Assembly (NCBI GenBank): GCA_021783435.1
Contig: JAJXUC010000002.1
Span: forward strand, 1 to 64,000
DNA: 64,000 nucleotides
Origin: Pseudomonadota bacterium
GTDB lineage: Bacteria > Pseudomonadota > Gammaproteobacteria > Burkholderiales > Burkholderiaceae
Reading direction: 5' to 3'
The translations under genes were made by a program, and so were the position numbers. Position 1 is the stretch's first letter. Each line of letters starts with the position of its first letter. Shown piece by piece: positions 39,019 to 47,608 of the stretch. The notes under the pieces were generated by a model, which was not told the origin of the DNA, made no database searches, and was given only the letters and a program-made list of their open reading frames with translations.

Positions 39019-39807
39019 TCAGACCCGCTCGATCCGCGCGTAAGCCGAGTGATTGTGAATGGATTCGAAATTCTCGGCCTCGACCACATAGTTGCCGATG
39101 CGCGCGTCGCTCTGCACGCGCACAGCCACGTCGCGCACCAGATCCTCAACGAATTTCGGGTTTTCGTAGGCGCGCTCGGTGACGAATTTCTCGTCCGGGC
39201 GCTTCAGGAGACCCCAGATTTCGCAGGAAGCTTCTTCCTCGGCCATGCGGATGAGTTGCTCGAAGGCGACAGGCGCCTTGAGTCGCGCCGTGATGGTGAT
39301 GTGCGAGCGCTGGTTGTGCGCACCGTATTCGGAAATTTCCTTGGAACATGGGCAGAGTGCCTTGACCGGCACCTGCACGCGCGCGGTCACCTGCGCGTGC
39401 TCCCCTTGCACCTGCACGATCCAGGCGGCTTCGTAGTCCATCAGGCTCTGCACACCGCTGACGGGAGCCGCCTTGCGCACGAACAGGGGGAAACGCAATT
39501 CGAGCCGCCCTATATCGGCCTGAAGACGCAGCCGCATGGTCTGAGCAAGTGCAATGAGCCCGGCATAGTCCAGTGGTGCGTCGATGGCTTCGAGGATCTC
39601 AATGAAGCGTGACATATGCGTGCCCTTTTGCTCGGCGGGCAAAGCCACATCGGCATCCACCATGGCCACGGTGGATTGGTTGCTGCCATCGGCCATGCGC
39701 ACGCTCAAGGGATAACGCAAGCTCTTGATGCCGACGCGCTGGATCGGAATGTGGCGGGTGTCGGTCGTGCTCTGAATGTCTGGGATGGCTTCGAATGGTT
39801 TGTTCAT
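39019..39807 (-). CDS. folE2: GTP cyclohydrolase FolE2 (type IB)
   Basis: This 262-residue enzyme converts GTP to 7,8-dihydroneopterin triphosphate for folate and queuosine-type pathways. The family signature [24 protein letters not shown], with the metal-binding Cys, is intact. FolE2 can use metals other than zinc and is often zinc-regulated. I looked for a Zur-type palindrome in the 170 bases upstream and saw none that is convincing. It lies downstream of dxs on the same strand. Confidence 0.95.
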   Translation of the reverse strand: MNKPFEAIPDIQSTTDTRHIPIQRVGIKSLRYPLSVRMADGSNQSTVAMVDADVALPAEQKGTHMSRFIEILEAIDAPLDYAGLIALAQTMRLRLQADIGRLELRFPLFVRKAAPVSGVQSLMDYEAAWIVQVQGEHAQVTARVQVPVKALCPCSKEISEYGAHNQRSHITITARLKAPVAFEQLIRMAEEEASCEIWGLLKRPDEKFVTERAYENPKFVEDLVRDVAVRVQSDARIGNYVVEAENFESIHNHSAYARIERV

Positions 39808-39977
39808 GGTCGGGCTGGTCTGGGGTCAGACCTGGACATGCGATTTGTTGACTTATCCATTCAGGATTATCGTGACTTCGGCATTCCCTGTGACTGATCA
39901 GGAATCACGGTTGGACATGCCGCCGCATCGCATCCGATACGGATGGACCCGCAAACGCTGACTGCGACGTCACGGCG

Positions 39978-41891
39978 TCAATCGTTGGCTGCGCGTCTAC
40001 GCGGCTCCGGCTCCTCGCCACCAGCATTCGGAAAGCGAGCGCGGATACTGCGCAAGAGACCGGCTGCATCCAGGCCGCAGGCGGCCATGATTTGCGTGGG
40101 GTCGCCATGCTCCAGCCAGGCATCCGGCAAGCCGAGACTGAGCAAGGGGATTTGCAGCCCCAGGCTTTGCAAGGCTTCCAGACAGGCGGTGCCTGCCCCT
40201 CCCAGCACCGTGCCCTCCTCGACCGTGATCAGGGCATCGTGACCCAATGCCATGCGGCGCAGCATGTCCACGTCCAGCGGCTTGATGAAGCGCATGTTGA
40301 CCACGCTCGCATCCAGCGCCTCGGCCGCCTGCAGGGCCGCGTACAACACCGGACCAAATGCCAGGATGGCGATGCGGTGACCCGCTCCGGCCTGCGATTC
40401 GCGCCGCAGTTGGGCGTGCCCCAGAGGCATGGCATCGATGGTGGATCGGTCGACTTGCGCCCCAATGCCGGCTCCGCGCGGGTAGCGCACGGCAGCGGGT
40501 CCGTCCAGGGCGAAACCGGTGGACAACATTTGTCGGCACTCCAACTCATCAGCGGGCGCCATCACGGTCAAACCGGGCAAACAGCGCAGGGCCGGAATGT
40601 CGAAAGCGCCGGTATGCGTTGCGCCGTCGGCACCGACCACGCCGGCACGGTCGATGGCAAACAGTACGGGCAGGCGCTGAATCGCCACATCGTGAATGAC
40701 CTGGTCGTAGGCCCGCTGCAGAAATGTGGAATAGATGGCGACCACGGGCTTCAAGCCCTCGCAGGCCATGCCGGCGGCGAGAGTCACGGCATGCTGCTCG
40801 GCGATGCCCACGTCGTGATAGCGCTCAGGAAAGAGCTTGGCGAATTCCACCAGGCCCGAGCCCTCGCACATGGCCGGGGTGATGGCCACGAGGCGCTCAT
40901 CTTGCCTCGCCATGTCACACAGCCACTGGCCGAAGACCTGAGCGTAAGTCGGCTTGGGCGCAACCGCTGGCGGCCTGATGCCTTCGGCCGGGTTGAAGCG
41001 CCCAGGGCCGTGGTAGGTGATGGGATCGGCCTCGGCCAACTTGTAGCCGTAGCCCTTTTTCGTGACCACGTGCAGCAATCGCGGACCGGTGCGTTCTCGC
41101 AGATTCTCCAGGGTCGGAATCAGGGCGTTGAGGTCATGGCCGTCGATCGGACCGACATAGTCGAAACCGAATTCCTCGAACAAGGTTCCAGGCGCGACCA
41201 GGCCCTTGGCATGCTCTTCCAGCCGCCGTGCGAGTTCGAATAAGGGTGGCGGCGCGACTTTCAGCACCTGCTTGGCGGCATCGCGTGCATGGGCGTAAAA
41301 GCGGCCGGACAGCAGACGCGCCAGATACCGGTTGAGTGCCCCGACGGGGGCGGAGATCGACATGTCGTTGTCGTTGAGCACGACCAGCAGATCGGCCTCG
41401 GGATGCACACCGGCGTTGTTCAGCGCCTCGAAGGCCATGCCGCCGGTCATGGCGCCGTCGCCGATCACTGCCACCACCTTGCGGCGTTCGCCTTTGTGCT
41501 GCGCGGCCAGGGCCATGCCCAGCGCGGCCGAGATGGACGTGGAGGAATGTGCGGTGCCAAAACTGTCGTACGGAGATTCTTCGCGGCGCGGGAAGCCGGA
41601 CAAACCGTGGAGTTGGCGCAATGTGCCCATCTGCTCGCGCCGCCCGGTGAGAATCTTGTGGGCATAAGTCTGGTGCCCCACGTCCCACACCAGGCGGTCG
41701 TGCGGGGTGTCGAACGCGTAGTGCAATGCCACGGTCAGTTCGACCGTGCCGAGGTTGGATGAAAGATGCCCACCGGTGCGCGAGACCGTGTCCAGGATGA
41801 ATTGGCGCAGTTGCTGTGCCAATTGCGGCAATTGTTCGGGTTGAAGCCGACGCAAGTCGTGCGGATCTTGAATGCGTTCCAGCAAGTCCAT
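39978..41891 (-). CDS. dxs: 1-deoxy-D-xylulose-5-phosphate synthase
   Basis: This 637-residue thiamine-diphosphate enzyme makes DXP from pyruvate and glyceraldehyde-3-phosphate, the first step of the MEP isoprenoid pathway. The ThDP motif [27 protein letters not shown], the [13 protein letters not shown] stretch and the C-terminal-half motif [18 protein letters not shown] are all present. The start [16 protein letters not shown] is two bases after the ispA stop, so translation is coupled; the longer upstream frame runs antisense-like through ispA and is rejected. Confidence 0.97.
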   Translation of the reverse strand: MDLLERIQDPHDLRRLQPEQLPQLAQQLRQFILDTVSRTGGHLSSNLGTVELTVALHYAFDTPHDRLVWDVGHQTYAHKILTGRREQMGTLRQLHGLSGFPRREESPYDSFGTAHSSTSISAALGMALAAQHKGERRKVVAVIGDGAMTGGMAFEALNNAGVHPEADLLVVLNDNDMSISAPVGALNRYLARLLSGRFYAHARDAAKQVLKVAPPPLFELARRLEEHAKGLVAPGTLFEEFGFDYVGPIDGHDLNALIPTLENLRERTGPRLLHVVTKKGYGYKLAEADPITYHGPGRFNPAEGIRPPAVAPKPTYAQVFGQWLCDMARQDERLVAITPAMCEGSGLVEFAKLFPERYHDVGIAEQHAVTLAAGMACEGLKPVVAIYSTFLQRAYDQVIHDVAIQRLPVLFAIDRAGVVGADGATHTGAFDIPALRCLPGLTVMAPADELECRQMLSTGFALDGPAAVRYPRGAGIGAQVDRSTIDAMPLGHAQLRRESQAGAGHRIAILAFGPVLYAALQAAEALDASVVNMRFIKPLDVDMLRRMALGHDALITVEEGTVLGGAGTACLEALQSLGLQIPLLSLGLPDAWLEHGDPTQIMAACGLDAAGLLRSIRARFPNAGGEEPEPRRRAAND

Positions 41892-41893
41892 GC

Positions 41894-42907
41894 TCAATGG
41901 CTCCTGGTAACGATGCGCCGCGCCAGTTCGGCCAGGGGCTCGGCGCGCTGCCGGCGTGTGGGCGACAGGGTGTCGAGCGCCTGCAGCGCCTGGCCCAGCA
42001 GTTGCCGCGCCAGATCCCGGGCCGCATGCAGCCCGAGCAAGGTGACGAACGTGGCCTTGTGCTGCGCGGCATCCTTGCCCGCTGTCTTGCCCAACGTGGT
42101 GGAGTCGACACTGGCGTCGAGCACATCGTCCACCACCTGGAAGGCCAGGCCAATCGCATCGGCGTAGTCGCCGAGAATGGCCACCGCGCGCCTGAGCTCG
42201 TCGGCCTGCACATGGTCGGGCTCGACGCAGGCCAAGCCCATCAGCAGGCTGGCTTTGAGCAAGGCCCCGGTCTTGCGGCGGTGCATGTCGCTCAAGGCCT
42301 CGACCTCCAGATGCCGGCCCGTTGCCGCGAGGTCGAGCGCCTGCCCGCCCGCCATGCCGCTGACGCCTGCGGCGGTGGCGAGCAAGGCACACAGCCTGGC
42401 CTGAATGCAGGCGGGAATCTGCGGGTTGGAGGTCAACACCTCGAATGCCCGCACCTGCAGGGCGTCACCGGCCAGCAGCGCCGTGGCCTCGCCGAACCTC
42501 ACGTGCGTCGTGGGTTGCCCACGGCGCAACACATCGTTGTCCATGCAGGGTAGATCGTCATGCACCAGGGAATAAGCATGCACCAATTCCACGGCGCAAG
42601 CGGCTGCGTCCATGGCTTGGGGATCGGCATCGAAGCATTCGCCGGCAGCCCAGACCAGCATGGGCCTGATCCGTTTGCCCCCCAAAGCGGCGGCGTAGTG
42701 CATCGCCTCCGCCAGAGGAGGGTTGGTGGCAGTTTGCAGTGGAAGATGGGCGTCGATCAGTGCCTGGATCCGGCGCTTACGCAAGTCGGCCCAGGCCTGA
42801 AAAGAGCTGTAGGAGCTCATGGTCTGGAGTGGCAAGGCCGGACAAGCGGCGTCGCTCGGTTCGGGGCCGGACAGGTCCGCAGCCTGCAAGGTGGAGGATC
42901 TGGACAT
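41894..42907 (-). CDS. ispA: farnesyl/geranyl diphosphate synthase IspA
   Basis: This trans-prenyltransferase condenses IPP with DMAPP/GPP. Both aspartate-rich motifs are seen: DDLPCMD in [11 protein letters not shown] (FARM) and DDVLD in [11 protein letters not shown] (SARM), plus [10 protein letters not shown] near the start of the core. From the start chosen here it is 337 residues. AGGAAG lies 8 bases before ATG 42907, four bases after the xseB stop, whereas the alternative ATG at 42820 (308 residues) has no ribosome site. The extra 29 N-terminal residues are not obviously conserved. Confidence 0.93.
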   Translation of the reverse strand: MSRSSTLQAADLSGPEPSDAACPALPLQTMSSYSSFQAWADLRKRRIQALIDAHLPLQTATNPPLAEAMHYAAALGGKRIRPMLVWAAGECFDADPQAMDAAACAVELVHAYSLVHDDLPCMDNDVLRRGQPTTHVRFGEATALLAGDALQVRAFEVLTSNPQIPACIQARLCALLATAAGVSGMAGGQALDLAATGRHLEVEALSDMHRRKTGALLKASLLMGLACVEPDHVQADELRRAVAILGDYADAIGLAFQVVDDVLDASVDSTTLGKTAGKDAAQHKATFVTLLGLHAARDLARQLLGQALQALDTLSPTRRQRAEPLAELARRIVTRSH

Positions 42908-42911
42908 GCCG

Positions 42912-43172
42912 TCAGCTTCCTGCCGAGCGGTCGCCTGCATAGGGCTTGAGTTCGGCGCCGTCCAGGATCTGGATCTGCTGCTCGACTGATTCCAGTTTTT
43001 CGCGGCAGTAACGCAGCAGGGTCGATCCACGCTGATAGGACTTGAGCATGTCGTCCAGGCTCATCTGTCCGGATTCAAGCTGCAAGACGAGCCGCTCCAG
43101 TTCCACGACGGCCTGCTCATAGCTTTCAGGAGGACTGTCGGCTTGGATGGGTTTGCGCGGGTTGGCATTCAT
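42912..43172 (-). CDS. xseB: exodeoxyribonuclease VII small subunit
   Basis: This 86-residue helical subunit carries the family core [53 protein letters not shown]. It assembles with XseA (not in the window) to degrade single-stranded DNA. Placement ahead of ispA-dxs is widespread in proteobacteria. It is divergent from the Rieske oxygenase gene. Confidence 0.95.
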   Translation of the reverse strand: MNANPRKPIQADSPPESYEQAVVELERLVLQLESGQMSLDDMLKSYQRGSTLLRYCREKLESVEQQIQILDGAELKPYAGDRSAGS

Positions 43173-43191
43173 GCGAGTGGTTGCGTCACCG

Positions 43192-43214
43192 CTGGCCCGG
43201 CTTTTTCGGGCCAG
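43192..43214 (-). promoter_or_regulatory. hairpin in the 5' leader of xseB-ispA-dxs
   Basis: CTGGCCCG and CGGGCCAG form a perfect 8-bp stem with a 7-base loop, 20 bases upstream of the xseB start. It would be part of the leader mRNA if transcription starts further upstream. There is no clear T-run in the transcribed direction (the loop reads AAAAAGC), so a terminator role is doubtful. Confidence 0.35.
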
Positions 43215-43284
43215 GCGGCTCGGCTCAAGGCGACGGATCGTGATGAGAATTCAGAGTTTTCCATTTTATGGGTAGCGGCGAAAC

Positions 43285-43332
43285 ACCGGACCCGCCTGCT
43301 CCTCAACCCCCTCGACGGGTCCGGTCTAGAAT
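43285..43332 (+). promoter_or_regulatory. 10-bp inverted repeat and -10 box upstream of the Rieske oxygenase gene
   Basis: ACCGGACCCG (43285-43294) and its exact complement CGGGTCCGGT (43316-43325) are 21 bases apart, so the half-sites are 31 bases centre to centre, about three helical turns. One base further on lies TAGAAT (43327-43332), a good -10 hexamer. The repeat thus spans the -35 region like an operator for a dimeric or tetrameric regulator. No regulator gene is adjacent. Confidence 0.5.
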
Positions 43333-43379
43333 CGCCCCGCCGTTCATGGATTGATTTTTCAGGAGATGACAAGCCCATC

Positions 43380-44489
43380 ATGTCGGATTTGAGTGTGCAT
43401 CTGGCCCCGAGCAAAACCCAACTGCCGGTCACGGCATATTTTGACGCCGAGCTGTATGCGAAGGAGAAACAACTCATCTTCGATGCCGGGCCCCGCTATC
43501 TCGGACACGAACTGGCCTTGCCCAACCCAGGCGACTATTTCGCCCTGCCCCAGGAAGGTGAAGGCCGCGCCCTGATGCGCAATGCCCAGGGCGATGTCGA
43601 CTTGCTCTCCAATGTGTGCCGCCATCGCCAGGCCGTGATGCTCAAAGGCCGCGGCCAAACGGGGCGCAACATTGTGTGTCCGCTGCACCGCTGGACCTAC
43701 AAGCTTGACGGCGAGCTGATCGGCGCGCCGCACTTCGGCCAGGATCCTTGCCTGCATCTGCAACGCTACGAACGACCGCAGCGATGGAGCGGCCTGCTGT
43801 TCGAGCGCAATGGCTTCAATGTCTCCCATGCACTCCGGGGGCTGGACAAAGCACAGGCTTTCGATTTCAGCGGCCATGTGCTCGACCACATCGAACATCA
43901 TGTGTGCGACTACAACTGGAAAACCTTCATCGAGGTGTATCTGGAGGACTATCACGTCGGCCCCTTCCATCCTGGTCTAGGCCAGTTCGTGACCTGCGAC
44001 GACCTGACCTGGCAGTTCGGCCACGAATTCAGCGTGCAGACGGTGGGCATCAACAATGCGCTGCGCAAGGCTGGCAGCGCAGCGTATGCCAAGTGGCACG
44101 AGGCGGTGCTGAATTTCCGCGACGGCGTGCCACCTGAGCATGGCGCCATCTGGCTCACGCTGTACCCCAACATCATGGTGGAGTGGTATCCCCATGTGCT
44201 GGTGGTGTCGGCGCTGTATCCACTGGGGCCGCAGAAAACCATGAATAGAGTGGAGTTCTACTACCCCGAGGAAATTGCGGCGTTCGAACGCGACTTCATC
44301 GAGGCCGAACGTGCCGCCTACATGGAAACCTGCGTCGAGGATGACGAGATCGCCATGCGCATGGATGCCGGGCGTCGCGCGCTGATGCAACGCGGCGACG
44401 ACCAGGCGGGGCCTTACCAGTCACCGCTGGAAGACGGCATGCGCCATTTCCACGAGTGGTACCGGAGCAAGCTGGGTCTGCCAGCCTGA
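43380..44489 (+). CDS. Rieske non-haem iron oxygenase, alpha-subunit type
   Basis: This 369-residue protein has an N-terminal Rieske [2Fe-2S] domain with ligands Cys80, His82 (CRHRQ) and Cys100, His103 (CPLHRW). The catalytic domain carries the mononuclear iron motif in NWKTFIEVYLEDYHVGPFH (His192 and His197), and the C-terminal helix EDDEIAMRMDAG is also family-like. Such enzymes hydroxylate or demethylate hydrophobic or aromatic substrates with electrons from a reductase. No reductase, ferredoxin or beta subunit is nearby, so partners must come from elsewhere. An AGGAG lies 14 bases before the chosen ATG. The divergent place next to xseB-ispA-dxs is one I recall from other Burkholderiales; the substrate is unknown. 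Confidence 0.88.
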   Translation: MSDLSVHLAPSKTQLPVTAYFDAELYAKEKQLIFDAGPRYLGHELALPNPGDYFALPQEGEGRALMRNAQGDVDLLSNVCRHRQAVMLKGRGQTGRNIVCPLHRWTYKLDGELIGAPHFGQDPCLHLQRYERPQRWSGLLFERNGFNVSHALRGLDKAQAFDFSGHVLDHIEHHVCDYNWKTFIEVYLEDYHVGPFHPGLGQFVTCDDLTWQFGHEFSVQTVGINNALRKAGSAAYAKWHEAVLNFRDGVPPEHGAIWLTLYPNIMVEWYPHVLVVSALYPLGPQKTMNRVEFYYPEEIAAFERDFIEAERAAYMETCVEDDEIAMRMDAGRRALMQRGDDQAGPYQSPLEDGMRHFHEWYRSKLGLPA

Positions 44490-44516
44490 ACAAGCCCGAG
44501 GGTGTCTGATGCGACG

Positions 44517-44556
44517 GGCTGCGTTCGGGGGGCATAATCCAAGACCGAACGCAGCC
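44517..44556 (+). promoter_or_regulatory. 12-bp inverted repeat around a -10-like box before the sulfurtransferase gene
   Basis: GGCTGCGTTCGG (44517-44528) and its exact complement CCGAACGCAGCC (44545-44556) flank 16 bases containing CATAAT (44533-44538). It lies 27 bases after the Rieske stop and 10 bases before the sulfurtransferase ATG. It may be an operator, a terminator-like stem ending the Rieske transcript (no T-run), or a leader hairpin hiding the ribosome site of the next gene. Confidence 0.45.
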
Positions 44557-44566
44557 TGAGCGCAGC

Positions 44567-45454
44567 ATGACCACATCTCGCGAGACGCATCAACAAGCCG
44601 GCGCACGCCACACCACGCTGATCGCAGTCGCGCAACTGCAGCAGGCCTCGGCCGGCGTTTTCGTGGCCGATTGCAGCCACGAACTCTCCGATCCGGGCGC
44701 CGGCGAACGCGACTACGCCGGCGGCCATATCCCCGGTGCCATCCACATCCACCTCGACCGCGATCTGGCCTCGCCGCCCAACGGCAGCAATGGCCGGCAC
44801 CCCCTGCCGGACCGCGCCGCGCTCGCCGATCTGTTGGCCCGACGTGGCCTACGCCGCGGCCAACAAGTGGTGGCTTACGACCGCGCCCAAGGGCCCTATG
44901 CGGCGCGGCTGTGGTGGCTGCTGCGCTGGTTGGGCCACGACCGGGTGGCGGTGCTGGACGGCGGCTGGCAGTCCTGGGTGGCGGCGGGAGGAGCAACTCA
45001 GACAGGCAGCCCCGCACCACAGCAGCACGGCGATTTCATACCCGGACCGAGCCTGGCCCAGTTTGTGTATCTCGACGACATCGCCGCCAATCTGCAGCAT
45101 CGCCAACGCCTGCTGGTGGATGCCCGTTCGCTGCAGCGCTACAGCGGCGATGGCGAGACCCTGGACCCCAAAGCCGGTCATATCCCCGGTGCCGTTTGCC
45201 GTTTTTTCCGCGACAACCTGACAGACGATGGCCGCTTCAAGCCGGCGCAGGATCTGCGCACCGAATGGTTGGCGCTGCTGGGTCTACGCAAACCGCACGA
45301 GATCGTGAACCAGTGCGGCTCGGGCGTTTCCGCCTGCCACAACATCCTGGCGCTGGAGCATGCCGGGCTCGGTGGCTCGGCCTTGTATCCGGGTTCGTGG
45401 AGTGAATGGTGCGCGGACCCGGATCGCCCCATGGCCCGCGGCGCCGAACCGTAG
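44567..45454 (+). CDS. rhodanese-type sulfurtransferase, mercaptopyruvate class
   Basis: This 295-residue protein has two tandem rhodanese domains (~15-150 inactive and ~160-290 catalytic). The active loop is C250-G-S-G-V-S-A-C, close to the CG(S/T)GVTA of 3-mercaptopyruvate sulfurtransferases and unlike the CRKGVT of thiosulfate sulfurtransferases. The second Cys six residues on (Cys256) could form a redox disulphide. The enzyme likely moves sulfane sulfur to cyanide, thiols or a carrier protein. Family relatives are SseA/MST; the substrate is not proven. Confidence 0.87.
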   Translation: MTTSRETHQQAGARHTTLIAVAQLQQASAGVFVADCSHELSDPGAGERDYAGGHIPGAIHIHLDRDLASPPNGSNGRHPLPDRAALADLLARRGLRRGQQVVAYDRAQGPYAARLWWLLRWLGHDRVAVLDGGWQSWVAAGGATQTGSPAPQQHGDFIPGPSLAQFVYLDDIAANLQHRQRLLVDARSLQRYSGDGETLDPKAGHIPGAVCRFFRDNLTDDGRFKPAQDLRTEWLALLGLRKPHEIVNQCGSGVSACHNILALEHAGLGGSALYPGSWSEWCADPDRPMARGAEP

Positions 45455-45513
45455 GCATCGTCCCCTGCTTCGCGGGGCTGAATCAGCCAACCCGAATCCA
45501 GCTCTGACAAAGT

Positions 45514-45527
45514 TTGCACCAGATCAA
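45514..45527 (+). promoter_or_regulatory. FNR/ANR-like half-conserved box upstream of the stress-protein genes
   Basis: TTGCA-CCAG-ATCAA resembles the FNR/ANR consensus TTGAT-N4-ATCAA; the right half is exact and the left has two mismatches. Its centre is 76 bases before the first universal stress protein start. TTGACG (45541-45546) and TATTCG (45563-45568), 16 bases apart, follow as possible -35/-10. Usp genes of related bacteria are often induced by low oxygen through this regulator. Confidence 0.35.
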
Positions 45528-45596
45528 ACCGCTCGTCAGTTTGACGGCGCAAGATATCGTCGTATTCGGATCTTTCACCCAGGCGAGGAGAACGCG

Positions 45597-46031
45597 ATGT
45601 ACACGATGATTCTGGTTCCCACCGACGGCTCTGAAACCGGTGCCAAGGCCATCGCTCCAGCGGTACGACTGGCGAAGCTGTGTGGCGCGTCGATCGTCGG
45701 CATGACGGTGACCGACCCCTACCCCTATTCCGGCCTGGCCGAATCCGTGCCCATCACGGCCGACACCTACCGCGCCAGTATCGACAAGGCTGCCGAGGCC
45801 GCACTCCAACCTCTGGCGGATGCCTGCAAAGCGGCCGGCCTGGCCTGTGACTGCGTCGTGGCCGAAGATATCCACCCCTGGAAAGCCATCCTCGATGTCG
45901 CCAAGGACAAACATTGCGACCTGGTGGTGATGGCCTCTCACGGCAGACGCGGCATGCAGTCCCTGCTGCTCGGCAGCGAAACACAAAAGATCCTGACGCA
46001 CTCGCAGTTGCATGTTCTTGTGGTGCGCTGA
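45597..46031 (+). CDS. universal stress protein, UspA family (first copy)
   Basis: This 144-residue, single-domain Usp starts at MYTMILVPTDGSETGAKAIAPAVRLAKLCGA. The C-terminal nucleotide motif reads A-S-H-G-x9-G-S (SHGRRGMQSLLLGS), close to the ATP-binding G-x2-G-x9-G(S/T), so ATP binding is plausible. A GGCGAGGAGA ribosome site precedes the ATG. It is the first of a tandem pair of the same length and clearly similar sequence, which points to a local duplication. Confidence 0.92.
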   Translation: MYTMILVPTDGSETGAKAIAPAVRLAKLCGASIVGMTVTDPYPYSGLAESVPITADTYRASIDKAAEAALQPLADACKAAGLACDCVVAEDIHPWKAILDVAKDKHCDLVVMASHGRRGMQSLLLGSETQKILTHSQLHVLVVR

Positions 46032-46088
46032 GCCGGACCCTCAAGACCGTCCGCAGCGCCCCGGCTCAACCAACCTCAGGAGATCGCC

Positions 46089-46523
46089 ATGTTCAATCAC
46101 GTTCTCATCACCACCGACGGCTCCGAGCTTTCCGAGCACGCCATTCCCTTGGCCATCGAGCAGGCCAAGCTGAACGGGGCGCGCATCACAGCGGTGTCCG
46201 TGGTCGACCTCTACCCCTACATCGGTGCGATCGAAGTCATGCCCACCGGCATCGAAGGCTGGCAGGAGGCCATTCGCGCGCAGGCCGATGCGGCAGTGCA
46301 AAAAGTGGCGGACGCCGCCAAGGCTGCCGGCATCCCCTGCAACACGGCGGTGCAGGAAGACACCCAGGCCTGGCGCGGGCTTCTGGCCGTGGCCGAACGC
46401 GAACACTGCGACCTGGTGGTGATGTCATCCCACGGCCGCGGCGGTCTGACCTCCGCGCTGCTGGGAAGCCAGACCGCGCGCGTGCTGTCGCACAGCAAAC
46501 TGCCGGTCCTGGTGGTGCGTTGA
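46089..46523 (+). CDS. universal stress protein, UspA family (second copy)
   Basis: This 144-residue Usp begins MFNHVLITTDGSELSEHAIPLAIEQAKLNGA and ends with SSHGRGGLTSALLGSQTARVLSHSKLPVLVVR, carrying the Usp nucleotide motif. Same length as the preceding gene, 57 bases away, with a TCAGGAGA ribosome site. The pair is probably one transcript. It is convergent with the dienelactone hydrolase gene, only 22 bases apart. Confidence 0.92.
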   Translation: MFNHVLITTDGSELSEHAIPLAIEQAKLNGARITAVSVVDLYPYIGAIEVMPTGIEGWQEAIRAQADAAVQKVADAAKAAGIPCNTAVQEDTQAWRGLLAVAEREHCDLVVMSSHGRGGLTSALLGSQTARVLSHSKLPVLVVR

Positions 46524-46545
46524 CCAGGGCCCGTCGCCAACGCGA

Positions 46546-47532
46546 TCAGCTCTCGCTCGGCACCGGGCCGAGCAGGCCCGGCAAGCTGGCGCAGGCCCCG
46601 TCCTGCGGCGGGAATGGCGCCCCCAGCGCCACGACTTTGTTGTTTTCCAACCAGGCCAGAGCCCGCTTCCAGCCATCCTTCGCTGCCTCGGCGTTGTAGC
46701 TGGAGCGGTAGTCGGCATGAAAGCCGTGGCCGGCGTCGGGGTAGACCACGATCTCCGAAGCCTTTGCCGCCTTGTCGCCCTCGGCCAGGACCTTGCGCAT
46801 CTCGGCGATGGACTCCTGCGAAATGCCAGGATCCTTGCCGCCGTATAGCCCCAGAACCGGCGCTTTCAGGCTTCTCGCAATATCGATCGGGTTGCGCGGT
46901 GTGAGCGGCCCGGTGCTGCCCACCAATCGCCCATACCAGGCCACCCCGGCCTGCACCGGTGCATGCGCGCAATAGAGCCAGACGATGCGCCCGCCCCAGC
47001 AAAAACCGGTGATGCCCACGTGCTCAGCCCGACCACCGTTGGCAGCGGCCCAGGCGCGACAAGCGTCGAGGTCTTGCAGCACTTGGGCATCGGGGACCTT
47101 GGCGATGACGTTGCTCATCACCTCGGCGATCGTGCCGTAGGCCATCGGGTCGCCCTGGCGCACGAACAGATCGGGTGCCAGCGCCAGATAACCCTGGTGC
47201 GCAAAGCGCCGCGCCACATCGGCGATGTAATCGTGGACGCCGAAAATCTCGGACACCACCAGCACCACCGGCAGCTCGGTCTTGCCTTGGGGCTGGGCGC
47301 GGTAGACCGGTATCTTTTGCCCGCCGGACTCGATCATCACATCCCCCGCCAGCAGTCCTTCACTACTGGTGTGGATCGCCGTCTGCGCCATCACGGGTCC
47401 GGCTGCTGCAGCGAAGCCCACCCCCAGCGCGGTGCGTACAAAGTCGCGTCGCGACACGCCGTCAGTACCGCGACCGCCGGGGCCTGCGTTCAGCAGACTG
47501 TTCCCATCGGTTTGCAAATCCGTATTCCGCAT
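46546..47532 (-). CDS. Tat-exported dienelactone hydrolase family protein
   Basis: This 328-residue alpha/beta hydrolase has a twin-arginine signal (VSRRDFVRTALGVGFAAAAGPVMA, residues ~26-49), so it should act in the periplasm. The dienelactone hydrolase triad is complete: Cys178 in GFCWGG, Asp234 in GGKDPG and His269 in DAGHGFH, with the helper Glu95 in SEIFG. The start is set by an AGGAG eight bases before ATG 47532. The substrate is unknown; cytosolic relatives open enol-lactones in chlorocatechol breakdown, but no such pathway is nearby. Confidence 0.88.
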   Translation of the reverse strand: MRNTDLQTDGNSLLNAGPGGRGTDGVSRRDFVRTALGVGFAAAAGPVMAQTAIHTSSEGLLAGDVMIESGGQKIPVYRAQPQGKTELPVVLVVSEIFGVHDYIADVARRFAHQGYLALAPDLFVRQGDPMAYGTIAEVMSNVIAKVPDAQVLQDLDACRAWAAANGGRAEHVGITGFCWGGRIVWLYCAHAPVQAGVAWYGRLVGSTGPLTPRNPIDIARSLKAPVLGLYGGKDPGISQESIAEMRKVLAEGDKAAKASEIVVYPDAGHGFHADYRSSYNAEAAKDGWKRALAWLENNKVVALGAPFPPQDGACASLPGLLGPVPSES

Positions 47533-47608
47533 GCTCGTCTCCTGGGTTGAAGTCTTCCCAGTGTCGGCACATGTTGCAGGATGTGTCAAGACCGGGAATA
47601 CCGGCAGC

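Noticed and set aside
39808..39977. Possible Zur box upstream of folE2
   Set aside because: The AT-rich words around 39856-39876 do not form the expected palindrome closely enough to claim it.
41894..42392. Upstream extension of dxs by 167 codons
   Set aside because: It overlaps ispA in another frame, has non-conserved Arg/Gly-rich sequence, and the standard Dxs start [10 protein letters not shown] follows immediately after ispA.
45460..45480. Terminator after the sulfurtransferase gene (CCCC..GGGG)
   Set aside because: The stem is only four GC pairs before a mismatch and has no T-run.
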